Assembly: GCA_001657325.1 (NCBI GenBank)
Contig: LWRO01000024.1
Location: 1-64,000, forward strand
Direction of reading: 5' to 3'
From: Geitlerinema sp. BBD 1991-9
GTDB taxonomy: Bacteria; Cyanobacteriota; Cyanobacteriia; Cyanobacteriales; Geitlerinemataceae
Length of the DNA stretch: 64,000 bases
Both the position numbers and the translations under genes were made by a program. This document shows, piece after piece, positions 1 to 8,894 of this stretch; position 1 is the stretch's first letter; the number at the start of each line of letters is the position of its first letter. The notes under the pieces are model-generated. The model ran no database searches. It saw only the letters and a list, made by a program, of their open reading frames with translations, and had not been told where the DNA came from.

Positions 1-82
1 CTTGTCTGTTGAGGAGCCGTGTGAAAGGAAACTTTCACGCACGGTTTTGAAGACGAGTTCAATGGGGTAACTCAATGAGCTT
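1..82 (+). mobile_element. 3' end of a group II intron (domains V and VI)
   Basis: Positions 14-47 form the 34-nt hairpin typical of group II intron domain V: it opens GAGCCGTGTG, closes with a GAAA tetraloop at 28-31 and returns through CACGCACGGT. The following GAAGACGAG and short GAGTT/AACTC stem fit the start of domain VI. The exact 3' splice site is not certain; it should lie near 75-86. The rest of the intron, including any reverse transcriptase gene, lies to the left of the window. Domain V is the most conserved part of these ribozymes, so the call is firm, though the intron class is not determined. Confidence 0.85.
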
Positions 83-443
83 AGTTCAACACTATCCGCA
101 AGTTCACGATCGACTCATTGCCCTCGATCGAGATTTAGACATCTTACGTCAAAGCAAATCCGAGATTCTCGCGTTTTGGGACAGCGCCACGGTCTCGATG
201 GATTTATACCTCAGTGTCGATCGAGGTAAGGACTACGTGAGCGTTTCGCACCAGGACGTTCGCCCGATCGATCGGCGCACGGAATGGGCGAATATCTGGA
301 AATGGGAAAACGGAAATTTCCTCGAAGTAGTCTTACAACTCGGCTGGGGACAACCCCATGAAGCCGCATACCGACGAGGCTCGCTGACTTCGGGAAGCGA
401 GTACGTTCACGGCGTTCGATCGGGATGTCGCCCGATCGGTTGA
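75..443 (+). CDS. Partial ORF behind a group II intron (probable 3' exon), unknown function
   Basis: The reading frame is open from the intron boundary to a stop at 441-443 (about 120 codons). It carries native-looking CGATCG motifs and acidic/aromatic sequence (for example TEWANIWKWENGNFLEVVLQ). I do not recognise a family. Because it begins inside the 3' end of a group II intron, the ATG at 75 is probably not a true start. The more likely reading is that this is the C-terminal exon of a gene whose 5' exon lies left of the window. The last 30 residues look less protein-like, so a frameshift near 360 is possible. Confidence 0.35.
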   Translation: MSLVQHYPQVHDRLIALDRDLDILRQSKSEILAFWDSATVSMDLYLSVDRGKDYVSVSHQDVRPIDRRTEWANIWKWENGNFLEVVLQLGWGQPHEAAYRRGSLTSGSEYVHGVRSGCRPIG

Positions 444-561
444 TCGGTTTGTCGTGTAGATAACATCTCTCATCTAGGTTTTGCCGCCACAATATCTTCG
501 ATGCCAAACGTGCGTCGTTCTGTCTGAATCTCTGTTGTACCCGATGCTTGTTGTTGCAATA

Positions 562-596
562 CCCCCCTCTTCCGAATTGGAAAGCAGGGGGTTTTA
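562..596 (+). terminator. Rho-independent terminator-like hairpin
   Basis: CCCCCT at 562-568 pairs with AGGGGG at 586-591 around a 17-nt loop, and TTTTAT follows. It lies downstream of the intron-interrupted ORF and upstream of the antiporter gene, so it would end transcription of the former. Confidence 0.6.
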
Positions 597-719
597 TGTT
601 GCTCGATCGATTCTTAAGCCAGGTTTTTGAAACAAAACGTGGATTTTTTCCGATCGATCCGTCACAATTTTCAGGATAGACCCCACATTTCTTAGATCGA
701 AAGGCACCGTCAACCTCTA

Positions 720-2948
720 ATGGCAAACGAACACAATTTTATATTAGAACTCACCACAGTTCTAAGCGCCTCTGCGCTCGGTGGCTATATTGCCAACCGT
801 CTGCGACAACCCGTTTTATTAGGCTATCTCGCCAGCGGATTACTCGTTGGACCTTTCGGTCTCGGACTGGTTAACGATACCGCTCAAATTGGTACACTCG
901 CTGAAATTGGCGTAGCATTTTTGTTGTTTGCCTTGGGCGTCGAATTTTCCCTAGCCGAGCTTCGGCGGGTGAAAGATATCGCCATTCGAGGAAGTTTGTT
1001 CCAAATCGGATTGACGATGTCTCTGGGGGCGATCGTGTCTGTAGCCTTTGGTTGGGCTGGACATCTGACACAAGGCATTTTTTTAGGAGCAATTCTCTCG
1101 CTATCGTCAACAGCAGTCGTTCTCAAAACACTCACGGAACGAGGAGAAACCAATACGCTTCACGGTCAAGTCATGTTGGCGATTTTGATCGTTCAAGATT
1201 TAGCACTGGGGTTAATGTTAGCGGTTTTGCCTGCACTCAACGCGCCGGAAAATATTGCGTCGGCTTTGTTTGCTGCGGCTTTGAAAGCCGTGTTGTTTTT
1301 CACAGCGGCTTTTATCGTGGGCAAGTGGCTCGTTCCCCCGATAATTCGCTATATTGCGGCAACGGAAAGTAGCGAGCTTTTTCTATTAACGGTGATTGCA
1401 TTGTGTTTGGGAGTCGCAGTCATTACAGCGGGTTTAGGATTGTCGATCGAAATGGGGGCGTTTGTCGCCGGATTGATGTTGGCAGAAATTGACTATGCCG
1501 ATCAGGCTTTGGCGAAAGTGTTGCCCCTGCGAGATACGTTTGCGAGTTTGTTTTTTGCTTCGATCGGGATGTTGGTCAATCCTGAAATGTTGTGGGAAAA
1601 TCTCAGCTCGATCGTGGGTTTAGTAATGCTAGTCACGATCGGAAAATCGGCAATTGTCTTGCCGATCGTTTTACATTTTCGCTATTCCTTTAAAACGGCA
1701 GTAATTGCAGCATTTGGACTCAGTCAAATTGGAGAGTTTTCATTTGTTTTGGCGTTGGAAGGGAAAGAAGCCGGACTGCTTGACCCCGAACAATATTCAT
1801 TACTGTTGGGAACGACAGCAATTACACTGCTGTTAACGCCTTTGGGGATGCGTTGGTCTCCAACTCTCGCCGATCGAATGACTGAAGTATCGTTTTTGAG
1901 TCGGATCGTCCAACGGTTTCGATCGACGAGAGAACTTTCAATTCCCGAGACCATTTGCAATCATGTTGTTGTTGCAGGACACGGGCGAGTCGGGCAAATT
2001 CTGGTGAAGATTTTGCGCGATCGCGGTCATCAAGTTCTGGTTATTGAAAATAGTGAAGCGGCGATCGTGCGACTTCGATCGGAGGGAATTCCTTACATTT
2101 TCGGCGATGCGGACTCGGAACTCGTCCTCGAAAAAGCGCATTTGGAAAAAGCACAAGCTCTCGCCATCGCACTTCCCGATCCCGCCAGTACGCGCTTGCT
2201 GCTCAAACGCGCCCTCGAATTCGCTCCCGATTTAGATATTGTCGTTCGCTGTCACAGCAATAGCGAAATTGATTTGCTCTCTCAGTTAGGAGCCAGAGAA
2301 GTCGTTCAGCCAGAGTTTGAGGCGGCGTTGGAAATGGGAGCGCATATGCTCGTCACCCTCGGAGAAAGTCTGACATCCATTCAACGATCGCTCGGAAAAA
2401 TTCGGACCGATCGATATCGCAGCATTCGATCGGATCTCCGTCCGGTTCGTGAAAGCGACATCGACGACGTGACTCAACCGTTTCATAGTGAATGGGTGGT
2501 GATTCCTGAAACGTCGCCGCTGCACTGGATGACGATGGCTGCGTCAGACTTACGAAGCTTGACAGGGGTCACGGTCATGGCGATCGAGCAGGGGAACGAT
2601 ACGATGTATTATCCCAAAGGACAAACGACACTTCGGGCAGGCGATCGACTGTTGATCGTTGGAAAACCAGAAGAAATTTTGGCGTTTTACGATGTGTTAG
2701 AAGGTCGCAGATCGATCGATGGGGGATTCAATCATTGGGTGACAATTTCTGACAGTTCTCCGTTAGTGGGGATGAGTCCCCATCAGATTTTACAGGCTTA
2801 CCAAACACACGTTCGTGCGCTGCGTCGTCATGGCAAACTTTACAGTGTTATTGAGGAGGAAACGATCGAATTAGAACCGGGTGATTGTTGTTTGTTCGCT
2901 GGTGATACTCTACAAGCGCAGTACGTGGCGGAGTTAGCGGTTCGTTAG
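720..2948 (+). CDS. KefB-type cation:proton antiporter with RCK domains (CPA2 family)
   Basis: 742 residues. Residues 1-390 are a hydrophobic Na+/H+ exchanger domain with about 12 membrane segments, opening with the CPA2-like GYLASGLLVGPFGLGL and FALGVEFSL motifs. A TrkA-N (RCK_N) nucleotide-binding domain follows at about 414-530, with the dinucleotide motif GHGRVG. Two RCK_C-like segments follow, ending FPKGQ-like and ELEPGD turns. The family exchanges K+ or Na+ for protons at a membrane and is gated by ligands bound to the RCK part. Which ion and which membrane (plasma or thylakoid) cannot be read from sequence. It stands alone on the plus strand; its end overlaps the convergent Uma2 remnant by 15 bp. 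Confidence 0.9.
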   Translation: MANEHNFILELTTVLSASALGGYIANRLRQPVLLGYLASGLLVGPFGLGLVNDTAQIGTLAEIGVAFLLFALGVEFSLAELRRVKDIAIRGSLFQIGLTMSLGAIVSVAFGWAGHLTQGIFLGAILSLSSTAVVLKTLTERGETNTLHGQVMLAILIVQDLALGLMLAVLPALNAPENIASALFAAALKAVLFFTAAFIVGKWLVPPIIRYIAATESSELFLLTVIALCLGVAVITAGLGLSIEMGAFVAGLMLAEIDYADQALAKVLPLRDTFASLFFASIGMLVNPEMLWENLSSIVGLVMLVTIGKSAIVLPIVLHFRYSFKTAVIAAFGLSQIGEFSFVLALEGKEAGLLDPEQYSLLLGTTAITLLLTPLGMRWSPTLADRMTEVSFLSRIVQRFRSTRELSIPETICNHVVVAGHGRVGQILVKILRDRGHQVLVIENSEAAIVRLRSEGIPYIFGDADSELVLEKAHLEKAQALAIALPDPASTRLLLKRALEFAPDLDIVVRCHSNSEIDLLSQLGAREVVQPEFEAALEMGAHMLVTLGESLTSIQRSLGKIRTDRYRSIRSDLRPVRESDIDDVTQPFHSEWVVIPETSPLHWMTMAASDLRSLTGVTVMAIEQGNDTMYYPKGQTTLRAGDRLLIVGKPEEILAFYDVLEGRRSIDGGFNHWVTISDSSPLVGMSPHQILQAYQTHVRALRRHGKLYSVIEEETIELEPGDCCLFAGDTLQAQYVAELAVR

Positions 2949-3575
2949 TGAGTTGGGTTTGGTCGTTTCGACTGTCTCAAAATTGACGTTGGCATAGATG
3001 TCTTGGAGTTTGAGTTTTACGCCAGTTGACGAAAGTTCTAATACGTCTTCTTTAGATTCGTGGTAGGTAATCAGCCATTTACCCTCATCCGTTTTGACAT
3101 ACCGATCGACAGCATATCGATATTGGTCGATAATAATGTATTCTTGAAAGTTAGGGATCGATCGATAGTCATCGAACTTATCCATCTTGTCATAAGCCTT
3201 TGTCGATCTTGACAAAACTTCCACAATTAAAGAAGGATTTAAAATCGTATCTTGACGACTTTCATAATACACCACATCTCCAGCAACTACCATCACGTCG
3301 GGATAGGTAAAAATGTTGCGTTGAGGAATCCACAGGCGAATATCTCCCGAAAAAACCTGTGTTTTTTGACCTCGTGATCCAAAAAATAGATGAGCAACGA
3401 GTGCCACGATAATTGCATTGTGATTAGTCGTCCCTCCTGACTATTTACACGAGTTCTCCATTTCGATATTCGTGTTTAATTCGATATTCGTGTTTAATTT
3501 CTGAAGATTCCTCAGATTTTAAATACTCGTCTGGGGAAGTTTTGCGAACTGTTGTATCGACAACCCCGATAGGAA
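2934..3575 (-). pseudogene. Uma2-family (DUF820) endonuclease-like gene, frameshifted
   Basis: The open part (3407 to 2934, 157 residues) holds the Uma2 core: YPDVMVV, NPSLIVEVLS, and a DKFDDYRSIPNFQEYIIID stretch with the acidic residues of the PD-(D/E)XK fold. The N-terminus continues upstream in another frame as VVDTTVRKTSPDEYLKSEE, then hits TAA just before 3440. One extra base near 3437 (GTGTAAATAGTC where about GTGCAAATGTC is expected) breaks the frame between NGELV and SGGTTNHNAII. An 18-bp tandem duplication repeats IKHEYR in the same stretch. The family is abundant in cyanobacteria and often tied to mobile DNA; its cellular role is poorly known. Here it is a decaying copy. The original start codon is not clear. 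Confidence 0.8.
3463..3498. repeat. 18-bp perfect tandem duplication inside the Uma2 pseudogene
   Basis: The unit TCGATATTCGTGTTTAAT occurs twice with no spacer (3463-3480 and 3481-3498). It keeps the reading frame and doubles six codons (IKHEYR on the minus strand). Confidence 0.95.
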
Positions 3576-3635
3576 CTCCCAAAATTTACGATTTACGATT
3601 TTTGGAAGAGGGACGTTACCCCAATTTTAACACGA

Positions 3636-3674
3636 ACAAAACTCCCCGAGTTTCGAGCTTAAAACCGGGGAGTT
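3636..3674 (-). terminator. Rho-independent terminator of the M16 protease gene
   Basis: On the minus strand AACTCCCCG (3674-3666) pairs with CGGGGAGTT (3648-3640) and is followed by a TTTTG run. It lies 26 bases past the protease stop codon. Confidence 0.8.
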
Positions 3675-3699
3675 GTTCTGGAAAACTGTAGCGTTCTAA

Positions 3700-5001
3700 C
3701 TATTCTGGGCGAACGATGACGACACCGTAAGCATTGGGAGAAAGATACTGTTGCGCGGCGTGTTGCAAATCCCGAGGCTCGATCGATCGAATGGTTTCGG
3801 GATAGCCGATCGCCGGGTCGAGATCGCCGAGTAATGTATGAAAATAACCATATAAATTAGCGCGATCGCTCGGTCGTTCGTTACCGAAAACAAAACGGTT
3901 CGCCACTTGCGTGCGAATTCGATCGATCTCCGAATCCAACACGGGTTCTACGTGTAACTGTTCGATATGACGGACGATCGACGCTTCGACTTCCTCGAGA
4001 TTGTCCGTCGGGAGTTGTGCGGAAATTTGAAACACACCTTGCAGTCGATAGCTGACATTTCCCGCACCGATGCTGGACACTAAACCCCGTTCTTCTCGTA
4101 ACTCGCGAATCAAACGTCCGGTACGCCCTTGTCCTAAAATCGAAGCCAACACGTCGAGGGCGTGGGTTTCTTCGAGTTGCATCAAACCCGGAACTCGCCA
4201 CATCACCGATAAACGCGCCTGCTGCAAACTTTCATCGACGTAATCGCGGCGGGTGATGTCTGAAAATTGCGGCTCGAGGGAAGGAAGTTCCAGCGGTGAG
4301 GGCGAAGACGGTACGATAAACTCATCGTGTCGAGAAACCTGTCCGAAGGCATCGGCAACGGTGTCGATGAGTTCGTCAACGGGAAGGTTTCCCACTGCCA
4401 CCGCCGTCATCGATCGAGGGTGATACCACGTGCTGTGAAATTCGCGCATTTGTTCGGGAGACAGCGATTCGATAATCTCCTCAGAACCCAATACCGGACG
4501 GCGGTAGGGCAGTCGATCGAAGGCTAACTCGATCGTGCGCTGGAACTGACGGCGACGGGGATTGTCTTGGGAACGTCGAATCTCTTCCAACACCACGTGA
4601 CGCTCTCGATCGAACGCATTGTCTGCAATTTGAGGGTTCATCACCACGTCCATCTGAAGCGGTGCCAGTTGTGCGAAGTCCTGGGGCGCACTGGTGATGT
4701 AATAGTGAGTGTAATCCTGGCTCGTCGCCGCGTTCGTCACGGCCCCCCGCGCCTCGATGCGACGCTCGAACTCGCCCATTTGCAAGCGTTCGCTCCCTTT
4801 GAAAATCATGTGTTCGAGAAAATGAGCCGTTCCCACGATCGAATCGGGTTCGATCGCCGATCCCACGTTCAACCACAAACTTAAATTGACGGCTTCAACG
4901 GGAACTTGCTCGGCAATGACGGTTAAACCACCGGGAAACGATCGAATTGTGGGAGCGTTGAGCGCGGGTGTAGCGGGGGGACTCAGGAGAATAGAAGTCA
5001 T
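3700..5001 (-). CDS. M16 family zinc metallopeptidase (inverted zincin)
   Basis: 433 residues. The inverted zinc motif HFLEH is at residues 60-64 and the third ligand Glu lies near 140 in the ERHVVLEEI stretch, so the catalytic set is complete. The N-terminal half is the M16 catalytic domain and the second half the M16_C domain (RDYVDESLQQARLSVMW). No signal peptide is evident, so a cytoplasmic or plastid-processing-peptidase-like role is likely; substrates are unknown. Cyanobacteria often carry a catalytic/non-catalytic M16 pair, but no partner is next to this gene. It is transcribed away from crtD, with a 154-bp AT-rich divergent spacer (5002-5155) that must hold both promoters. Confidence 0.92.
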   Translation of the reverse strand: MTSILLSPPATPALNAPTIRSFPGGLTVIAEQVPVEAVNLSLWLNVGSAIEPDSIVGTAHFLEHMIFKGSERLQMGEFERRIEARGAVTNAATSQDYTHYYITSAPQDFAQLAPLQMDVVMNPQIADNAFDRERHVVLEEIRRSQDNPRRRQFQRTIELAFDRLPYRRPVLGSEEIIESLSPEQMREFHSTWYHPRSMTAVAVGNLPVDELIDTVADAFGQVSRHDEFIVPSSPSPLELPSLEPQFSDITRRDYVDESLQQARLSVMWRVPGLMQLEETHALDVLASILGQGRTGRLIRELREERGLVSSIGAGNVSYRLQGVFQISAQLPTDNLEEVEASIVRHIEQLHVEPVLDSEIDRIRTQVANRFVFGNERPSDRANLYGYFHTLLGDLDPAIGYPETIRSIEPRDLQHAAQQYLSPNAYGVVIVRPE

Positions 5002-5155
5002 GCGAAATCGCTTTAGGAATAGGTGCTAGAGAAGACTCGATCGAAAATCTTGAGTTTTGAAGTTTGAATCGCGATTTGAAGGGACGCTGTCTTCTATCTT
5101 AAGTTACTATAAGTATTAAGAAATGTAAATTAGATAAGAATTTCATAAAAAACTG

Positions 5156-6673
5156 ATGACAAATTTTCGCGTTCCCGTTCGCGTTGCCGTCATCGGCGCA
5201 GGAATCGGCGGACTCACCGCCGCCGCACTTCTGGCGAGACGGGGTTATGCCGTTTCAGTTTTCGACCTCGCCCTCGTTCCCGGTGGTTGTGCATCCACCT
5301 TCAAACGAGATCGATTCACCTTCGATGTCGGCGCAACTCAAGTCGCCGGACTCGAACCGGGTGGCATCCATCACCGAATTTTCTCCGAACTCGACATCGC
5401 AATTCCCGCAGCAACGCCTTGCGATCCCGCCTGTGCTGTTTTCCTACCTGGCGAAACAAAACCTGTCAACATCTGGCGCAATCTGGATAAATGGCGAGAA
5501 GAACGACAGCGACAGTTTCCCGGTAGCGAACCGTTTTGGCAACTCATGGAAAATCTGTTTCGCTGGAGTTGGGCGTTTCAATCCCGCGATCCCGTTCTAC
5601 CGCCCCGCGATCTCTGGGATTTGACACAACTCGTGCAAGCCGTTCGCCCCGATACACTACTCACGTTACCGTTTACCTTTTGGACGGTGGGAGACGCACT
5701 GCGTTGGTTTCAACTCGACGACGATCGACGGTTGCGAACATTTCTCGATCTCCAACTCAAACTTTATTCCCAAGTCGAAGCCGAAGACACCGCCCTACTC
5801 TACGCCGCCACCGCGCTAGGTGTTTCCCAGGAACCCCAAGGCCTCTACCACCTGCACGGGAGTATGCAAGTTCTCAGCGATCGACTCGTCGAAGCCTTAA
5901 AGCGGGACGGAGGATCGTTAAAAATGCGCCACACCGTCGAATCGATCGAAACTCAAAATAACCGAGTCACCGGCGTGCGCGTTCGCAACCAAAAGACTGG
6001 AGAAATCCTTACCGAACCTGCCGATCTCGTCGTTGCCAACGTCACCGTTCAGAACCTCATCAACCTCCTCGGCGATCTGGCTTCGATTCGCCCATACCGA
6101 CACCGCGTCGAAAAGCTACCGTCCGCATCTGGTGCTTTTGCGATTTATCTGGGTGTTAAAGATCGTGCCGTTCCCGCCAACTGTCCGCCTCACCTACAGT
6201 TTTTCGACGATCCTCACAAACCCATTGCGGAAAACAATTCCTTATTCGTTTCCGTCAGTCGTCCCGGTGACGGACGCGCACCCGAAGGCAACGCAACCCT
6301 CATCGCCTCATCGTTTACCGATACGCGGATGTGGTGGAACTGCAAAGATTACGACGCACTCAAACAACACTATACGAACGACGCGATCGATCGACTCGAT
6401 CGCTATTTCGACTTATCCACCGAAAATCTCCTGTACGTCGAAGCTGCAACCCCGAGAACGTTTCAGCGGTTCACCGGCCGTGAATCCGGTATCGTGGGCG
6501 GTATCGGACAGCGCATCTCCACCTTCGGCCCCTTCGGATTTGCCAACCGCACCCCTGTTAGCAACCTTTGGCTCGTCGGCGACAGCACCCACCCCGGCGA
6601 AGGTACTGCAGGTGTCAGCTACTCGGCCTTAACGGTCGTGCGACAAATCGAAGCGAAATGGCAGCATTTGTAA
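5156..6673 (+). CDS. crtD: FAD-dependent carotenoid desaturase, CrtD-like (C-3',4' desaturase)
   Basis: 505 residues. The Rossmann FAD motif VIGAGIGGLTAA begins at residue 11, and PGGCAS with FDVGATQVAG is typical of the CrtI/CrtISO superfamily. A C-terminal FAD-contact block (LWLVGDSTHPGEGTAGVSYS) closes the protein. The internal segment around LQLKLYSQVEAEDTALLYAA matches my memory of the cyanobacterial CrtD group, which makes the 3',4' double bond of myxol-type carotenoids, rather than CrtH carotene isomerase. CrtH-type activity remains an alternative. Only 32 bases separate it from ktrB, so a crtD-ktrB-ktrA transcript is possible although the functions are unrelated. Confidence 0.75.
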   Translation: MTNFRVPVRVAVIGAGIGGLTAAALLARRGYAVSVFDLALVPGGCASTFKRDRFTFDVGATQVAGLEPGGIHHRIFSELDIAIPAATPCDPACAVFLPGETKPVNIWRNLDKWREERQRQFPGSEPFWQLMENLFRWSWAFQSRDPVLPPRDLWDLTQLVQAVRPDTLLTLPFTFWTVGDALRWFQLDDDRRLRTFLDLQLKLYSQVEAEDTALLYAATALGVSQEPQGLYHLHGSMQVLSDRLVEALKRDGGSLKMRHTVESIETQNNRVTGVRVRNQKTGEILTEPADLVVANVTVQNLINLLGDLASIRPYRHRVEKLPSASGAFAIYLGVKDRAVPANCPPHLQFFDDPHKPIAENNSLFVSVSRPGDGRAPEGNATLIASSFTDTRMWWNCKDYDALKQHYTNDAIDRLDRYFDLSTENLLYVEAATPRTFQRFTGRESGIVGGIGQRISTFGPFGFANRTPVSNLWLVGDSTHPGEGTAGVSYSALTVVRQIEAKWQHL

Positions 6674-6705
6674 GATATTAAAATAATTCAACTTACCCAA
6701 CTCGT

Positions 6706-8040
6706 ATGACTGTCGCGCGAACCATTTGCCTCGGTTTTCTCGGAACGATCGCTGTCGGGACGCTACTCCTGATGTTGCCTCCGTGTGTCGAAGATGGCAC
6801 TTGGAACGATTTCGTCACGGCACTATTTACTGCAACATCAGCCACCTGCGTGACGGGATTAATCGTTGTCGATACGGGTAGCTATTACTCCTTCTGGGGA
6901 GAGTTCGTCATTTTGCTACTCATCCAGGTGGGTGGATTGGGATATATGACCGCAACGACGTTTTTACTGTTGTTACTCGGTCGTAAATTTCGCGTTCGCT
7001 ACAAACTCGCGTTACAAGAGTCTTTAGATTCCGTGGGATTGTCTAGTGTGTCGCAATTAATTCGATCGATCGTCGCTACGACAATACTCATCGAACTAAC
7101 GGGGGTATTTTGCCTGTTAGTAACGTTCGTTCCGGAATTGGGTGTTCGTCCCGGTTTGTGGCAGGCTGTTTTTCACAGTATTAGTGCTTTTAATAACGCT
7201 GGATTTAGTTTGTTTCCCGATAGCTTGATGCGCTACGTTTCTACTCCGTGGCTGACGATCTCGATCTCATTTTTAATTATCCTAGGGGGCATCGGCTATC
7301 AAGTTGTATTTGAAGGCTTTTTGTGGTTTAGAAATACCTTTTCAAAATATGGGAAGCGCTTTCGCTTTTCACTGCACGCAAAAACAGTGACCAGTACGAC
7401 ACTCTTTTTGCTGATTGGGGGAACGCTCGGATTTTTCGCAACTGAACTTTATAATACCGAGACATTTCAACCGCTTGCTTTAGGAGATAAAGCCATTGCT
7501 GCTTGGTTTCAGTCCGTGACGACGAGAACGGCAGGATTTAATAGTATTGATATCGGTCAAATGACGATAGCAGGGTTGTTTTTAACCATTGCACTCATGT
7601 TTATCGGCGCGAGTCCAGGAAGTACGGGCGGCGGAATTAAGACCACGACGTTTCGCATTCTCATCAACTGTACGAAGTCAGTTTTACGGGGGCGGGAAGA
7701 CGTGGTGTTGTATCAGCGTCAAGTCCCAGTAGAATTGATTTTAAAAGCGGTTGCAGTGGTGATGGGATCGATGATGACGCTAGTCGGCGCGACCATAATT
7801 TTAGCGGTCTCCGAACAAGGTCTAGAGTTCATTCAAATCTTATTTGAAGTTGTTTCTGCTTTTGCAACAGTTGGCTTGTCGATGGGAATTACTGCTAAAT
7901 TTTCAATATTCGGAAAATTAGTCATTACAGCAATCATGTATATCGGACGGGTGGGAATTTTAATTCTTATGTCAGCTATTTTAGGCGATCCTAAGCCAAG
8001 CGCCCTGGAATATCCCGACGAAGATTTGTTAGTTGGCTAG
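6706..8040 (+). CDS. ktrB: Potassium uptake channel-like subunit KtrB (TrkH/KtrB family)
   Basis: 444 residues, the usual KtrB length, entirely membrane-embedded. The four pore-loop repeats with their filter glycines are all visible: TCVTGL, NNAGFS, RTAGFN and ATVGLS. The segment GASPGSTGGGIKT between repeats is also typical. KtrB moves K+ across the plasma membrane, usually with Na+ dependence, and assembles with an octameric KtrA ring. KtrA is encoded 37 bases downstream, so the two form an operon. In cyanobacteria Ktr is important for osmotic adaptation. No third subunit (KtrE) is seen nearby. Confidence 0.92.
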   Translation: MTVARTICLGFLGTIAVGTLLLMLPPCVEDGTWNDFVTALFTATSATCVTGLIVVDTGSYYSFWGEFVILLLIQVGGLGYMTATTFLLLLLGRKFRVRYKLALQESLDSVGLSSVSQLIRSIVATTILIELTGVFCLLVTFVPELGVRPGLWQAVFHSISAFNNAGFSLFPDSLMRYVSTPWLTISISFLIILGGIGYQVVFEGFLWFRNTFSKYGKRFRFSLHAKTVTSTTLFLLIGGTLGFFATELYNTETFQPLALGDKAIAAWFQSVTTRTAGFNSIDIGQMTIAGLFLTIALMFIGASPGSTGGGIKTTTFRILINCTKSVLRGREDVVLYQRQVPVELILKAVAVVMGSMMTLVGATIILAVSEQGLEFIQILFEVVSAFATVGLSMGITAKFSIFGKLVITAIMYIGRVGILILMSAILGDPKPSALEYPDEDLLVG

Positions 8041-8077
8041 TTCGCTTGAGATAATTCACTGAAGTTTTATTGAGAGG

Positions 8078-8782
8078 ATGTTTGGCGTGAATTTATCATC
8101 GTTTAATTTCTTGAAGAATTGGCAAGTTGAAACACAACAGTTTGCAATTATTGGATTGGGTCGCTTCGGTCGAGCAGTTTGTGCGACCTTGCATCATCTT
8201 CGTTACGATGTCTTGGCGGTCGATCGAGAGGAAAAATTGGTCAATCAAGCCTTAAACGATCGAATTGCCGATCGCGTGCTGTGTTTGGATACAACAGAGC
8301 CGTCCGCGTTGCAAGAAGCGGGTTTGTTTGACTTCGATATTGTTATCGTCGCCATCGGGAACTATCTGGCAGAAAGTATTATTACCACGTTGAATTTAAA
8401 AGAAGGTGGTGTGAAACACGTGGTCGCGAAGGCCTCATCAGAAGTTCACGTGAAGTTGTTGAAAAAAGTCGGAGCCGATCGGGTCGTATTTCCAGAACGG
8501 GAGATGGGATGCGAACTCGCTCGATCGTTGACCCGTCCTCGCATTCTCGATCAGTTCGAACTCGACCCCGATCGCAGTATCGTCGAAATTGCAGTTCCCG
8601 AAAAATTTACAGGAAAGACACTGGCTGAGTTGGATTTGCGGAAGTCCTATGGCATTAGTGTTTTAGCTGTGGGTGAAGAAAACAACCTCAAAATTAATCC
8701 CGGGCCTGGAGAAAGATTGGAAAAAGGGCAAGTGATGGTTGCGCTCGGCTCGAATCGCGATCTCGATCGATTGCCACTCTAA
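8078..8782 (+). CDS. ktrA: Ktr regulatory subunit KtrA (RCK_N + RCK_C)
   Basis: 234 residues. The nucleotide-binding RCK_N domain starts with IIGLGRFGRAVC at about residues 23-34 and an acidic residue ending the second strand (AVDRE). The RCK_C domain fills the last 80 residues. KtrA forms a cytoplasmic ring that gates KtrB in response to ATP/ADP; in several bacteria its RCK_C domain also binds c-di-AMP, which shuts uptake. Whether this copy binds c-di-AMP is inference, but cdaA and a PgpH-like gene are in the same window. An N-terminal stretch of about 20 residues before the fold makes the exact start slightly uncertain. Confidence 0.9.
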   Translation: MFGVNLSSFNFLKNWQVETQQFAIIGLGRFGRAVCATLHHLRYDVLAVDREEKLVNQALNDRIADRVLCLDTTEPSALQEAGLFDFDIVIVAIGNYLAESIITTLNLKEGGVKHVVAKASSEVHVKLLKKVGADRVVFPEREMGCELARSLTRPRILDQFELDPDRSIVEIAVPEKFTGKTLAELDLRKSYGISVLAVGEENNLKINPGPGERLEKGQVMVALGSNRDLDRLPL

Positions 8783-8809
8783 ACCTCGTCAAAATAGGGT
8801 GAGGTTTTG
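8781..8809 (+). terminator. Terminator of the crtD-ktrB-ktrA unit
   Basis: AAACCTC (8781-8787) pairs with GAGGTTT (8801-8807) and the descending arm runs into TTTT. It starts at the ktrA stop codon. Confidence 0.7.
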
Positions 8810-8894
8810 CGAAAGGGGAGATGAAAAAATTGCGTCGAAATGTTTGAAATCCTATGGCTTTCTCATCCGGAGCCTCGAACCGAGAGTTTGCCAT

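Noticed and set aside
3463-3498. Short tandem repeat as a CRISPR-like unit
   Set aside because: Only two copies without spacers; it is a coding duplication. No CRISPR array was found in the window.
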